Shown here: positions 35,236-44,178 of the stretch, piece by piece
Layout of the letters: the number at the start of each line of letters is the position of its first letter
Numbering within the stretch: position 1 is the first letter of the stretch
Assembly (NCBI RefSeq): GCF_030036535.1
Contig: NZ_CP080387.1
Span: 682,001 to 746,000, forward strand
Direction: 5' to 3'
DNA: 64,000 nucleotides
Source of the DNA: Agrobacterium cucumeris
Lineage (GTDB): Bacteria; Pseudomonadota; Alphaproteobacteria; Rhizobiales; Rhizobiaceae
The notes under the pieces: model-generated
What the model was told of the DNA's origin: nothing
Databases searched by the model: none
The model's input: only the letters and a program-made list of their open reading frames with translations
Position numbers and translations under genes: made by a program

Positions 35236-35913
35236 ATGAAGATTCTTGTCATTGAAGACGACCTCGAGGCTGCGGCCTATATGACCAAGGCGTTCCGCGA
35301 AGCCGGGATCGTCGCCGATCACGCGAGCGACGGTGAGAGCGGCCTGTTCATGGGCTGCGAGAACGCCTACGACGTCATGGTGATCGACCGCATGCTGCCG
35401 CGCCGCGACGGGCTTTCCGTCATAAGCGAGCTGCGCCGTCGCGGCATCGAGACGCCGGTTCTGATCCTCTCCGCGCTGGGGCAGGTGGATGACCGCGTCA
35501 CCGGCCTGCGTGCCGGCGGCGATGATTATCTGCCGAAGCCCTATGCCTTTTCCGAATTGCTTGCCCGCATCGAAGTGTTGGGCCGCCGCAAGGGCAAGCC
35601 CGAGCAGGACATGGTCTACCGGGTCGGTGATCTCGAACTTGACCGCCTGTCGCATGATGTCCGCCGCGGCGGCAAGGAAATCCTGCTGCAGCCCCGCGAA
35701 TTCCGCCTGCTGGAATATTTGATGAAAAATGCCGGCCAGGTGGTCACCCGCACCATGCTCTTGGAAAACGTCTGGGATTATCATTTCGACCCGCAGACCA
35801 ATGTTATCGACGTGCATGTCTCCCGTCTGCGCTCGAAGATCGAGAAGGACTTCGAGAAGCCGCTGCTGAAGACCATTCGCGGTGCCGGTTACATGATGAA
35901 GGACGAGGGCTGA
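35236..35913 (+). CDS. Two-component response regulator (OmpR family), degP-linked
   Basis: The 225-residue regulator starts MKILVIEDDLEAAAYM with phospho-acceptor Asp51 in VMVIDRMLPRRDG, and has a winged-helix domain that ends in LLKTIRGAGYMM. It lies between degP and its kinase gene. An alternative ATG at 35155, 27 codons upstream, has a better-spaced GGAGG; translation from there would add a Cys-containing N-terminal extension unusual for this family. The kinase gene follows with no gap. Confidence 0.9.
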   Translation: MKILVIEDDLEAAAYMTKAFREAGIVADHASDGESGLFMGCENAYDVMVIDRMLPRRDGLSVISELRRRGIETPVLILSALGQVDDRVTGLRAGGDDYLPKPYAFSELLARIEVLGRRKGKPEQDMVYRVGDLELDRLSHDVRRGGKEILLQPREFRLLEYLMKNAGQVVTRTMLLENVWDYHFDPQTNVIDVHVSRLRSKIEKDFEKPLLKTIRGAGYMMKDEG

Positions 35914-37332
35914 TTGGCGAAAATGGCCCGCCTCAGAATATTGTTCCGGTCGACCGCGGTGCGCCTTTCGGCGCTCTATATCCTTTTATTCGCGCTCTGC
36001 GCCGCCTTTCTGGTCTTCTACGTCACCGCACTTTCCGAAAAGCTGTTGAACCAGCAGACGCGTGATGCCGTCTTGCAGGAAGTATCGGATGTGCAGCGCA
36101 TCTATAATCGCGGCGGCATCAACCCGCTGCTCAGGATGATGGAGCGCCGCGCCCGCCAGCCGGGCGCGAGCCTTTACGTCATTGCCGGCCCGAATGGCGA
36201 AATCCTTGCCGGTAACGTTGCCTCCGTGCAGCCCGGTGTTTTCGACAAGGAAGGCTGGACGGGCTTTCCCTTCCGTTATGAGCGTTATTCCGAAAGTGGC
36301 GACAGCGTACAGCACCTCGCCACCGCCAATATATTCCTGCTGGATAATGGCCTGCGCATCCTGATCGGCCGCGACCTTGGCGAGCCGACCAAGTTCCGGG
36401 CGCTGGTGCGCAATGCGCTGATGGTGGCGCTGGCGATCATGAGCGGCGGCGCGCTGCTCATCTGGTTCGGCATCGGCCGCAATGCGCTGAAACGCATCGA
36501 TCGCATGTCGGCGGCGACCAAGAAGATCATGGCAGGCGATCTGTCGCAGCGCCTGCCGCAGGGCCGCTCGGGAGATGAGTTCGACCGGCTGTCCGGCTCG
36601 CTCAATGCCATGCTCGGCCGCATCGAAAAACTGAACGAGGGCCTGCGGCAGGTCTCCGACAATATCGCCCACGACCTGAAGACACCGCTGACCCGGCTGC
36701 GCAACAAGGCCGCCGCAGCACTTGACGACGATGACGAGACCAAAAGGCGCTCAGCGCTTGAGGGCATCATCGCTGAGTCCGATCAGCTCATCCGCACCTT
36801 CAACGCGCTGCTGATGATCTCCCGCGTCGAGGCCGGCTCGATCGCCGCCGAAATGACCGATGTGGACGTCTCGGCAATCGCCGCAGACAGCGCCGAACTT
36901 TACGAGCCGGTGGCCGAAGATGCCGGCCTTGTGCTGGAAACCCAGATAGAGCCCGGACTTTCGGTGCAGGGCAATCGCGAACTGATCGGCCAGGCGCTGT
37001 CGAACCTCATCGACAACGCCATGAAATATGCCTGCGAAAGCGAAGGCGACAAAAAGCTCGTCATTCGTCTGGCGAGAGAAGAAGAAGCAATCGTGCTTTC
37101 CGTCGCCGATAATGGCCCCGGCATTCCCGCCGACAAGCGCGGCGAGGTGCTGAAACGTTTCGTGCGGCTGGATGAAAGCCGTTCCAAACCGGGCACCGGC
37201 CTTGGCCTCTCCCTGGTGGAGGCCGTGATGGAACTGCATGGCGGATCGCTGCTGCTGTCCGACACCGATGCGTCGAATGCCGCCTGCCCGGGGCTGACGG
37301 TTTCGATGGTATTTCCCGTCTCAAAACCATAA
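35914..37332 (+). CDS. Sensor histidine kinase, degP-linked
   Basis: The 472-residue kinase has two membrane helices (about residues 15-40 and 168-190), a periplasmic loop, HAMP region (KRIDRMSAATKKIMAGDLSQ), phospho-acceptor His in NIAHDLKTPLTRLRNKAAA, and ATPase boxes NLIDNAMKYACE, VADNGPGIPADKRG and GTGLGLSLVEAVM. It would control the preceding regulator. The TTG at 35914 directly after the regulator stop has GAGGG 6 bases upstream; an ATG 9 bases later is an alternative. Confidence 0.92.
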   Translation: MAKMARLRILFRSTAVRLSALYILLFALCAAFLVFYVTALSEKLLNQQTRDAVLQEVSDVQRIYNRGGINPLLRMMERRARQPGASLYVIAGPNGEILAGNVASVQPGVFDKEGWTGFPFRYERYSESGDSVQHLATANIFLLDNGLRILIGRDLGEPTKFRALVRNALMVALAIMSGGALLIWFGIGRNALKRIDRMSAATKKIMAGDLSQRLPQGRSGDEFDRLSGSLNAMLGRIEKLNEGLRQVSDNIAHDLKTPLTRLRNKAAAALDDDDETKRRSALEGIIAESDQLIRTFNALLMISRVEAGSIAAEMTDVDVSAIAADSAELYEPVAEDAGLVLETQIEPGLSVQGNRELIGQALSNLIDNAMKYACESEGDKKLVIRLAREEEAIVLSVADNGPGIPADKRGEVLKRFVRLDESRSKPGTGLGLSLVEAVMELHGGSLLLSDTDASNAACPGLTVSMVFPVSKP

Positions 37333-37559
37333 GCCAAGCCATACGGCGATCTCGTCCCTGCAAGCGATGGCGTTGCCTTGCGTCAGCCCGGGTAACGGTT
37401 AGGCGGATCACCGAAATTTGCGCAGACATTCTTTCCCGGTCGGAAAAACAGCTCCCATCCGAGATTGAATTGACAGGTGATCGGAAGAATATTCATGGGG
37501 ATGATTGCTGCACTTAATGCGTCGGTTCGACAGCGATCGACAAGAGGACTTGGCGACAG

Positions 37560-37985
37560 ATGGCAGGCACCACTCCCACAGCCAGCGACCGGCATGGCCC
37601 GATCATTCTGTTCGATGCCGAATGTGTGCTGTGTTCGGTGAATGCGCAATTTGTGCTGCGGCACGATAAGGCAGGGTACTTCCGGCTGGCGTCGATGCAG
37701 GGAGAGGTCGGTGCGGAAATCTATCGGCGTCACGGCATGGACCCCACCAATCCGGCAAGCATGCTGGTCGTCGAAGGCGACAGGGTGCGGCAGGACAGCG
37801 ACGCGGTGCTGAGCATCTATGAGGCGCTTGGCATGCCGTGGCGACTTGTTACCATAATGCGCGTCATTCCCGCCTCCTTACGCGATCCCCTTTATCGCTT
37901 CGTTGCACGCAATCGCTACCGGTGGTTTGGAAAACGTGGGCAATGCTGGATAGCGCCGCCGGAATACAGGGACAGGATCCTTTGA
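37560..37985 (+). CDS. DCC1-like thiol-disulfide oxidoreductase family protein
   Basis: The 141-residue protein has the DxxCxxC signature FDAECVLCSVNAQFVL near residue 20 and a downstream Asp-rich RQDSDAVLSIYEALG, as in the DUF393/DCC family. Such proteins are thioredoxin-fold but of mostly unknown role. It ends 70 bases before a reductase-like gene and may be co-transcribed with it. The 230-base gap upstream holds no other gene that I see. Confidence 0.88.
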   Translation: MAGTTPTASDRHGPIILFDAECVLCSVNAQFVLRHDKAGYFRLASMQGEVGAEIYRRHGMDPTNPASMLVVEGDRVRQDSDAVLSIYEALGMPWRLVTIMRVIPASLRDPLYRFVARNRYRWFGKRGQCWIAPPEYRDRIL

Positions 37986-38055
37986 AGATGGCGAAGACTC
38001 TCCACTCACAGCATGCTGTAATCCCGGCATTGAGGCAGATGTGATCGGCGGTTCG

Positions 38056-39780
38056 ATGAAGATACTCATCCTCGGTGGTTATGGCGTTTTCGGCGGCCGG
38101 CTGGCGGAGTTGCTTGCCGATATTTCCTGCATCGAAATTCTTGTCTGTGGCCGCAGCCTCGCGCGGGCGCAGACCTTCTGTGAGGGTTGGCGCGGACAAG
38201 CGCAACTGCGGCCCCTGATGCTTGATCGTCGCGATATCGTCGAAGCACTGCGCGTCCATAAACCCGATCTCGTCGTTGATGCTTCCGGGCCGTTCCAAAA
38301 CTACGGCAATGAGTGCTACGCAGTCATAACAGCCTGCATAGATGCTCGAATCGACTATCTCGATTTCGCCGATGCCGCCGATTTCGTTTTCGGCGTCAGC
38401 CAGTTCGATGAGCGGGCAAAAGCCGCCGGTATTTTCGTGCTGTCGGGCGTCAGCAGTTTTCCGGTGCTGACGGCGGCTGTCCTGCGCGAGATGGCGAAAG
38501 ACATGGAGATCGTGACAGTCGAGGGCGGCATTGCACCGTCTCCCTATGCCGGGATCGGTCTCAACGTCATGCGTGCAGTCGTGGGCTACGCCGGTACGCC
38601 GGTCAAACTCTTCCGGCATGGCGAACCCTCCCACGGCATCGGTCTGGCGGAAAGCAGGCGCTTCACCGTTGCAGTCCCCGGCAGGCTACCGCTGCGGAAC
38701 ATTCATTTTTCGCTGGTCGATGTGCCGGATTTGCAGGTGATCCCGCCAGAGCACCCATCCATGACGGATATATGGATGGGCGCCGGTCCGGTGCCGGAAT
38801 TTCTGCACCGCATGCTGAATGTACTGGCGAAAGCGCGTGCGCGGTTTGCCCTTCCCTCATTCGCACCGCTGTCGCCACTATTTCATGCGGTATTGAACCG
38901 GTTGCGTTTTGGCGAACATCGCGGCGGCATGTTTGTTCGGGTAGGGGGTCTTGCAGCCGGCAAACCGATGGAGATGAGTTGGCACCTGCTGGCCGAAGGT
39001 GATGACGGCCCCTATATTCCCTCCATGGCGATCGAGGCTCTTATCCGCAAGATGCTGAACGGCGAGCGCCCGCTTCCCGGTGCACGCGCTGGCACCGCTG
39101 CGCTGGAACTGGCGGACTATGATGGGCTTTTCCGCAGCAAAACAATCTTTACGGGTTTCCGTCGAGATGAGCCCGACGCTCCATTGTTTCGCAGGCTCCT
39201 CGGCCCCGCCTTCGATGCGTTACCGCCCCGCCTGCGGCAGCTGCATGGCAGCGGACAGGCACAGGAATGGCGCGGCGTTGCAGAGATACGGCGCGGAGAG
39301 GGCGTGCTGGCTCGCATGATTTCCGCTGTTCTCGGCTTTCCGAAGGCGGGAAAGCAGGTGCGCGTCAACGTCAACTTTACACTGGAAAAGGGTAAGGAGT
39401 GCTGGACGCGGAATTTCGGCGGCAGGCGTTTCTCGTCCACCCTGTCGGCCGGAACGGGCAAGGATCAATATCTGCTAGCGGAGCGATTTGGTATCGTCAC
39501 GGTCGCCCTGGCGCTGGTACTGGATGGCGGCCGGTTGGCTCTCATCCCCCGGCGATGGCATGTTTTGGGCATGCCCTTGCCCGGCTTTCTTCTGCCGAAA
39601 GGCGTGAGCTTCGAGTCCGAGGCGCAGGATCGCTTCTGCTTCGACGTGGAGATTTCCCTGCCATTCGTGGGGTTGGTTGTCGCTTATAAGGGCACTCTGG
39701 AACCTGACGAGCACGGTGAAGCGCCATGTCGCGCTTCACCGGGAGAGATGCAAACGCCGGAACGCGTTTCGTCATCATGA
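38056..39780 (+). CDS. Fusion of saccharopine dehydrogenase-like NAD(P)-binding domain and DUF4166
   Basis: The 574-residue protein has an N-terminal Rossmann motif MKILILGGYGVFGGRLAELL and a saccharopine-dehydrogenase-like half (residues 1-370, with VVDASGPFQNYGNECY). The C-terminal DUF4166 domain (about 390-555) includes RRFSSTLSAGTGKDQYLLAE. The fusion is common in alphaproteobacteria but of unknown substrate. The ATG at 38056 is used rather than a GTG five codons earlier. It follows the DCC protein gene, suggesting an operon. Confidence 0.88.
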   Translation: MKILILGGYGVFGGRLAELLADISCIEILVCGRSLARAQTFCEGWRGQAQLRPLMLDRRDIVEALRVHKPDLVVDASGPFQNYGNECYAVITACIDARIDYLDFADAADFVFGVSQFDERAKAAGIFVLSGVSSFPVLTAAVLREMAKDMEIVTVEGGIAPSPYAGIGLNVMRAVVGYAGTPVKLFRHGEPSHGIGLAESRRFTVAVPGRLPLRNIHFSLVDVPDLQVIPPEHPSMTDIWMGAGPVPEFLHRMLNVLAKARARFALPSFAPLSPLFHAVLNRLRFGEHRGGMFVRVGGLAAGKPMEMSWHLLAEGDDGPYIPSMAIEALIRKMLNGERPLPGARAGTAALELADYDGLFRSKTIFTGFRRDEPDAPLFRRLLGPAFDALPPRLRQLHGSGQAQEWRGVAEIRRGEGVLARMISAVLGFPKAGKQVRVNVNFTLEKGKECWTRNFGGRRFSSTLSAGTGKDQYLLAERFGIVTVALALVLDGGRLALIPRRWHVLGMPLPGFLLPKGVSFESEAQDRFCFDVEISLPFVGLVVAYKGTLEPDEHGEAPCRASPGEMQTPERVSSS

Positions 39781-39825
39781 ATGTCAGGCGGGTCTTGCGG
39801 CCGATGCCGCGCATTCCCGCCAGCC

Positions 39826-40689
39826 TCAGAACGTATAGGCCACGCCCACCATCGCAAATGGCTGTATGTCCTTTTTCACTACCGGGCTGTCCTTGGCGTC
39901 GCCCAAGAGAAAACCGACGCCGCCGGTGCCGGTGATCGTCCAGTTCTCCGTCATCAAGTAGGAGACCGAGGCGCTGGCGTCGATGCGTTTGAAGCCGGCT
40001 TTGGCGTCGTAGCGGCGCAGGCCGGAGCGGGCGGATTGGGCCGAGGTGACGCCGAAATAGGATTTCATGTGCTTGTCGTCCGCCCAGGTGGCGGAGAGGT
40101 CTGCGCCAAGAATGAACTGGTCGACCTTGTGCGAGACGCTGGCACCGACGGTGGCGGTCAGGCCTTCGCTGCCGCCAATGGTCTTGTCCACCTTGGCATA
40201 GATTTCGAACGGGTCCATGCCGTAGGCGATGACGCCGCCGACCACGCCGCCGGCCTTGATGTCGCCCATCCCGCGCAGGTTCTTCCTGTCGTCCTTTTCC
40301 TTGCGACCGCCTTCCCAGCCGCCCTTGATGCCCAGTCTGAAACCGTTCTGGTTCAGGACATTAACGGTGACACCGCTGAAATCGATGCTCAGCGTATCGC
40401 CATATTGCACGGAAACCAGGGGAACGGCGCCGGCTTCCAGCTTGTCGGAGCCCTCATATTTGGGGGCATAGGCCGCGCCGACGCCGAGCGTGATCTTCCA
40501 GTCGCTGGAGCTGCTGTAGCGGGCATTGTCGAAATTGCCCTGCGGATCGGCGAGCCTGTCCGATTTGCCGATATCGGCGGCAAAAGCGGGCGTGGAAATG
40601 ATCTGCGCCATGGGCAGCGCCGTCAGGCACAATGCCACCGCACGCAGGTTCTTTTGCCATTTCACCGTAAAAAATTGTTTCATGATCAT
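39826..40689 (-). CDS. MipA/OmpV family outer membrane protein
   Basis: The 287-residue protein has a signal peptide ending near AQIISTPAFAADI, and repeated beta strands such as WKITLGVGAAYAPKYEGSDK and a C-terminal aromatic end (GVAYTF), fitting an outer membrane beta-barrel of the MipA/OmpV type. Members act as scaffolds for peptidoglycan enzymes or in drug tolerance. The ATG at 40689 (MIMKQFF) or 40683 (MKQFF) is more plausible than an upstream start that would add a 50-residue leader. It converges on the preceding gene. Confidence 0.9.
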   Translation of the reverse strand: MIMKQFFTVKWQKNLRAVALCLTALPMAQIISTPAFAADIGKSDRLADPQGNFDNARYSSSSDWKITLGVGAAYAPKYEGSDKLEAGAVPLVSVQYGDTLSIDFSGVTVNVLNQNGFRLGIKGGWEGGRKEKDDRKNLRGMGDIKAGGVVGGVIAYGMDPFEIYAKVDKTIGGSEGLTATVGASVSHKVDQFILGADLSATWADDKHMKSYFGVTSAQSARSGLRRYDAKAGFKRIDASASVSYLMTENWTITGTGGVGFLLGDAKDSPVVKKDIQPFAMVGVAYTF

Positions 40690-41010
40690 ATCCGTTGCAG
40701 CATCGAGCGTTGGAAAACCGGGGAGTCGGGTTTCGTTGAGGAGGACGCTACGCGGGCACAGTTGCGGAGACATTACGTGGTGCCGGGACTTGCGCTTCGG
40801 AGCGAAAAACCGGGGCGCGGCCTTGGAAAACATCGCCGGAAACGGTTTTCCTCATCGCAAAGCGCCTCGCATTTGTTACAACGCCAAGTCTATGCGCCCG
40901 AAGGCTTCGGCAGGGGACGGCGACGGGACGGTTTGCGGGGAGCGGCCCGTCCCTGAAAATGCTGCAGGCGGAAGAGCGCGGATGCGAAAGCGGCAAGAGG
41001 GAGAGAGACA

Positions 41011-43980
41011 GTGACGAAACCCCAAAACGCCGAAAGGCGGCTGAGCGAGGTTCTGCCGGGCGTGATCCGCCCCTATACGCAGACGGAACTGAAATCCGTT
41101 CTTTCGACGCTGAAGGACATCGGCAAGGTTGAGCCGGCGGTGGCGGCGTTGCTGGCGGACGAAAGTCCGCTTAAGGATTTTATCGCTGCGGCCTTCACCC
41201 TGTCACCCTATCTGCGCGACATGGCGGCGGCGGATGAGGGGTTGCTGACGCTGGCGATTTCCAAACCGCTGACGCTGCTGCTCACCGATCTCGTTCGTGA
41301 CGCGCGCGATTGCTGGAAACCCGGGCAGGAAGGCGGCTTACCCGTCGAAAACGAGGTGATGTCGCGGCTGAGAATCGCCAAGCGGCGGCTCTCCTTCGTC
41401 GCGGCGCTTGCCGATCTGGCGCGCATCTTCACCGCCCGCGATACGACGCGCTGGCTGAGCGAGATGGCGGATGCATCGCTCTCCGCCGCCATCGATCACC
41501 TGCTGCTTTCCGCCCATGAGAGCGGCAAGCTGAAGCTGAAGAACGTCGCCGCGCCAAGCGAAGGCTCCGGCCTGATAGTGCTCGGCATGGGCAAGCTCGG
41601 CGCGCGCGAACTCAATTATTCCTCTGATATTGATGCCGTTGTGTTCTTCGAACCCTCGGCTGGCATCATGGACGACCCCTATGATGCCACGGAAAATTTC
41701 GGCCGCATGATGCGTCGTCTCGTGCGTATCATGCAGGAGCGCACGGCGGATGGTTATGTTTTCCGCACCGATCTCAGGCTGCGTCCCGATCCCGGCTCGA
41801 CGCCGCTCGCCATTCCCGTGGAAGCGGCGCTGCTTTATTACGAGGGCAGGGGCCAGAACTGGGAGCGCGCCGCCTATATCAAGGCGCGGCCGGTGGCCGG
41901 CGACATCAAGGCGGGTGAGAATTTCCTGCGTGAGCTGACGCCCTTCATCTTCCGCAAATATCTCGATTATGCGGCGATTGCCGATATCCACTCCATCAAG
42001 CGGCAAATCCATGCGCATAAGGGCCATGGCGCCATTGCGGTGAAGGGCCACAACGTCAAGCTCGGGCGCGGCGGCATTCGCGAAATCGAATTTTTCGCGC
42101 AGACGCAGCAGCTTATCGCCGGCGGCCGCATGCCGCCGCTTCGTGTGCGGGCGACGGAGGAGGCGCTTGCGGCACTGACGGAAGCGAAATGGATCGATGC
42201 CGAAACGCGTGACAGCCTGACGGAAGCCTATTGGTTCCTGCGCGAAGTGGAGCATCGCATCCAGATGGTGCGCGACGAGCAGACCCATGTGCTGCCGGAC
42301 ACCGAAGCCGAACTGAAGCGCATCGCCTTCATGCTCGGTTTTGTCGATACCAAGGCTTTCTCTGAGAAGCTGGAAGAGGTGCTGCGGCTGGTGGAGCGCC
42401 GTTATTCGGCGCTGTTCGAGCAGGAGACGAAACTGTCAGGCGAGGCCGGCAATCTGGTGTTCACGGGCCAGAAGGACGATCCCGATACGTTAAAGACGCT
42501 CTCCACGCTGGGCTTCGAGCGGCCGGAGGATATTTCCCGCGTCATCCGCACCTGGCACAATGGCCGCTACCGGGCAACACAATCGGTGGAGGCGCGCGAG
42601 CGGCTGACGGAACTGACGCCGGATTTGCTGCGGGCCTTCGGCGAAAGCAAAAGGGCCGATGAGGCATTGCTGCGCTTCGACAATTTCCTCTCCGGCCTGC
42701 CGGCTGGCATCCAGCTGTTTTCGCTGCTTGGCAACAATCCGGCGCTTCTGTCGCTCCTGGTAACGATCATGTCTTCGGCCCCGCGTCTTGCCGAAATCAT
42801 CGCTGCCCGCCCGCATGTCTTTGACGGCATGCTGGATCCGGCGCTGATGAGCGATGTGCCGACGCGCGAATATCTCGCTCACCGCATGGGCAATTTCCTC
42901 TCCAATGCCCGCCATTACGAGGATATTCTCGACCGGCTGCGCATCTTCGCCGCCGAACAGCGGTTCCTGATCGGGGTGCGGCTCTTGACCGGCGCGATCC
43001 GTGGCGAGGTCGCCGCCCGCGCTTTCACCCATCTTGCCGATCTGGTGATAGAGGCGGCGCTGAATGCCGTGCTGGCGGAAATGGAAGCGGCGCATGGGCT
43101 CTATCCCGGCGGCCGTGTCGCCGTTATGGGCATGGGCAAACTTGGCTCCTTCGAACTCACCGCCGGTTCGGATGTCGATCTCATCCTGCTTTACGATTAT
43201 GACGATGCCGCCCAAGAATCCACCGGCGCCAAACCGCTTGATGTTGTGCGGTATTTCACCCGCGTCACCCAGAGGCTTATCGCGGCACTGTCTGCCCCGA
43301 CGGCGGAAGGCGTGCTTTACGAGGTGGACATGCGGCTGCGCCCCTCCGGCAACAAGGGGCCGGTGGCGACGCGTATTTCCGCCTTCGAGAAATACCAGCG
43401 CGAGGAAGCCTGGACTTGGGAACACATGGCGCTTTCCCGCGCCCGGCTGATCTGCGGCGAAGCCTCGCTGATGGAAGACGCGCGCCGCATCATCGCCTCC
43501 ATCCTTTCGCAGAAGCGCGACGTGGCCAAGGTTTCCGCCGATGTGCTGGAGATGCGAAACCTCATCGAGCAGGAGAAGCCACCGGAGAACATCTGGGACT
43601 TCAAGCTTATCAATGGCGGTTTGGTCGATCTGGAATTCATTACCCAATACCTGGCGCTGGTCGGCCCCGTAAAAGGCCTTGCCCCGCATGAACCGGGCCG
43701 CAACACGGCCGAGGCGCTGCAGGTGCTGGCCGCGCCCGTGATGGAGCCGCAGGCGTTCGACGACTGCATGGCGGCGATGGGGCTCTATACCGAAATCTCG
43801 CAGATCGTGCGGCTATGTATCGACGGCGCCTTCAATCCGAAGGAAGCGCCGGCCGGCCTGATCGACCTCGTCTGCCGGGCGGGGGATTGCCCTGACATTG
43901 CGACGCTGGAGGGTGAGGTGAAGCGGCTGGCGAAAGCGGTGCGGAAGGTGTTTGTGGGCACGGTGAAGAATGGTGGTTAG
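41011..43980 (+). CDS. glnE: Glutamine synthetase adenylyltransferase/adenylyl-removing enzyme GlnE
   Basis: The 989-residue enzyme has two nucleotidyltransferase-like modules. The N-terminal one has GMGKLGARELNYSSDID near residue 194 (adenylyl removal) and the C-terminal one has MGMGKLGSFELTAGSDVDLI near residue 708 (adenylylation), joined by a long helical region. It adjusts glutamine synthetase activity in response to PII. It starts at a GTG with GGGAGAGAGA upstream. No frameshift is visible. A long inverted repeat follows it. Confidence 0.97.
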   Translation: MTKPQNAERRLSEVLPGVIRPYTQTELKSVLSTLKDIGKVEPAVAALLADESPLKDFIAAAFTLSPYLRDMAAADEGLLTLAISKPLTLLLTDLVRDARDCWKPGQEGGLPVENEVMSRLRIAKRRLSFVAALADLARIFTARDTTRWLSEMADASLSAAIDHLLLSAHESGKLKLKNVAAPSEGSGLIVLGMGKLGARELNYSSDIDAVVFFEPSAGIMDDPYDATENFGRMMRRLVRIMQERTADGYVFRTDLRLRPDPGSTPLAIPVEAALLYYEGRGQNWERAAYIKARPVAGDIKAGENFLRELTPFIFRKYLDYAAIADIHSIKRQIHAHKGHGAIAVKGHNVKLGRGGIREIEFFAQTQQLIAGGRMPPLRVRATEEALAALTEAKWIDAETRDSLTEAYWFLREVEHRIQMVRDEQTHVLPDTEAELKRIAFMLGFVDTKAFSEKLEEVLRLVERRYSALFEQETKLSGEAGNLVFTGQKDDPDTLKTLSTLGFERPEDISRVIRTWHNGRYRATQSVEARERLTELTPDLLRAFGESKRADEALLRFDNFLSGLPAGIQLFSLLGNNPALLSLLVTIMSSAPRLAEIIAARPHVFDGMLDPALMSDVPTREYLAHRMGNFLSNARHYEDILDRLRIFAAEQRFLIGVRLLTGAIRGEVAARAFTHLADLVIEAALNAVLAEMEAAHGLYPGGRVAVMGMGKLGSFELTAGSDVDLILLYDYDDAAQESTGAKPLDVVRYFTRVTQRLIAALSAPTAEGVLYEVDMRLRPSGNKGPVATRISAFEKYQREEAWTWEHMALSRARLICGEASLMEDARRIIASILSQKRDVAKVSADVLEMRNLIEQEKPPENIWDFKLINGGLVDLEFITQYLALVGPVKGLAPHEPGRNTAEALQVLAAPVMEPQAFDDCMAAMGLYTEISQIVRLCIDGAFNPKEAPAGLIDLVCRAGDCPDIATLEGEVKRLAKAVRKVFVGTVKNGG

Positions 43981-43984
43981 GGTT

Positions 43985-44166
43985 GGTGGGTGTGGTTTAT
44001 CCCCCTCTGCCCTGCCGGGCATCTCCCCCACAAGGTGGGAGATTAGCCAGAAGGATGCTCCCCGGCAAATTCGCAACGTTTGAGATGATCGAGCGATTGC
44101 AGCTGGTCGATCTCCCTCCTTGTGGGGGAGATGCCCGGCAGGGCAGAGGGGGGTATGGCACCCACC
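43985..44166. repeat. Long imperfect inverted repeat between glnE and pleC-like gene
   Basis: The arms run GGTGGGTGTGG...CCCTCTGCCCTGCCGGGCATCT on one side and AGATGCCCGGCAGGGCAGAGG...CACCC on the other, about 60 bases each around a 60-base core. This is a dispersed rhizobial mosaic-type element different from RIME1. It separates two convergent genes and may act as a bidirectional terminator. Confidence 0.75.
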
Positions 44167-44178
44167 AATATTACCCAA

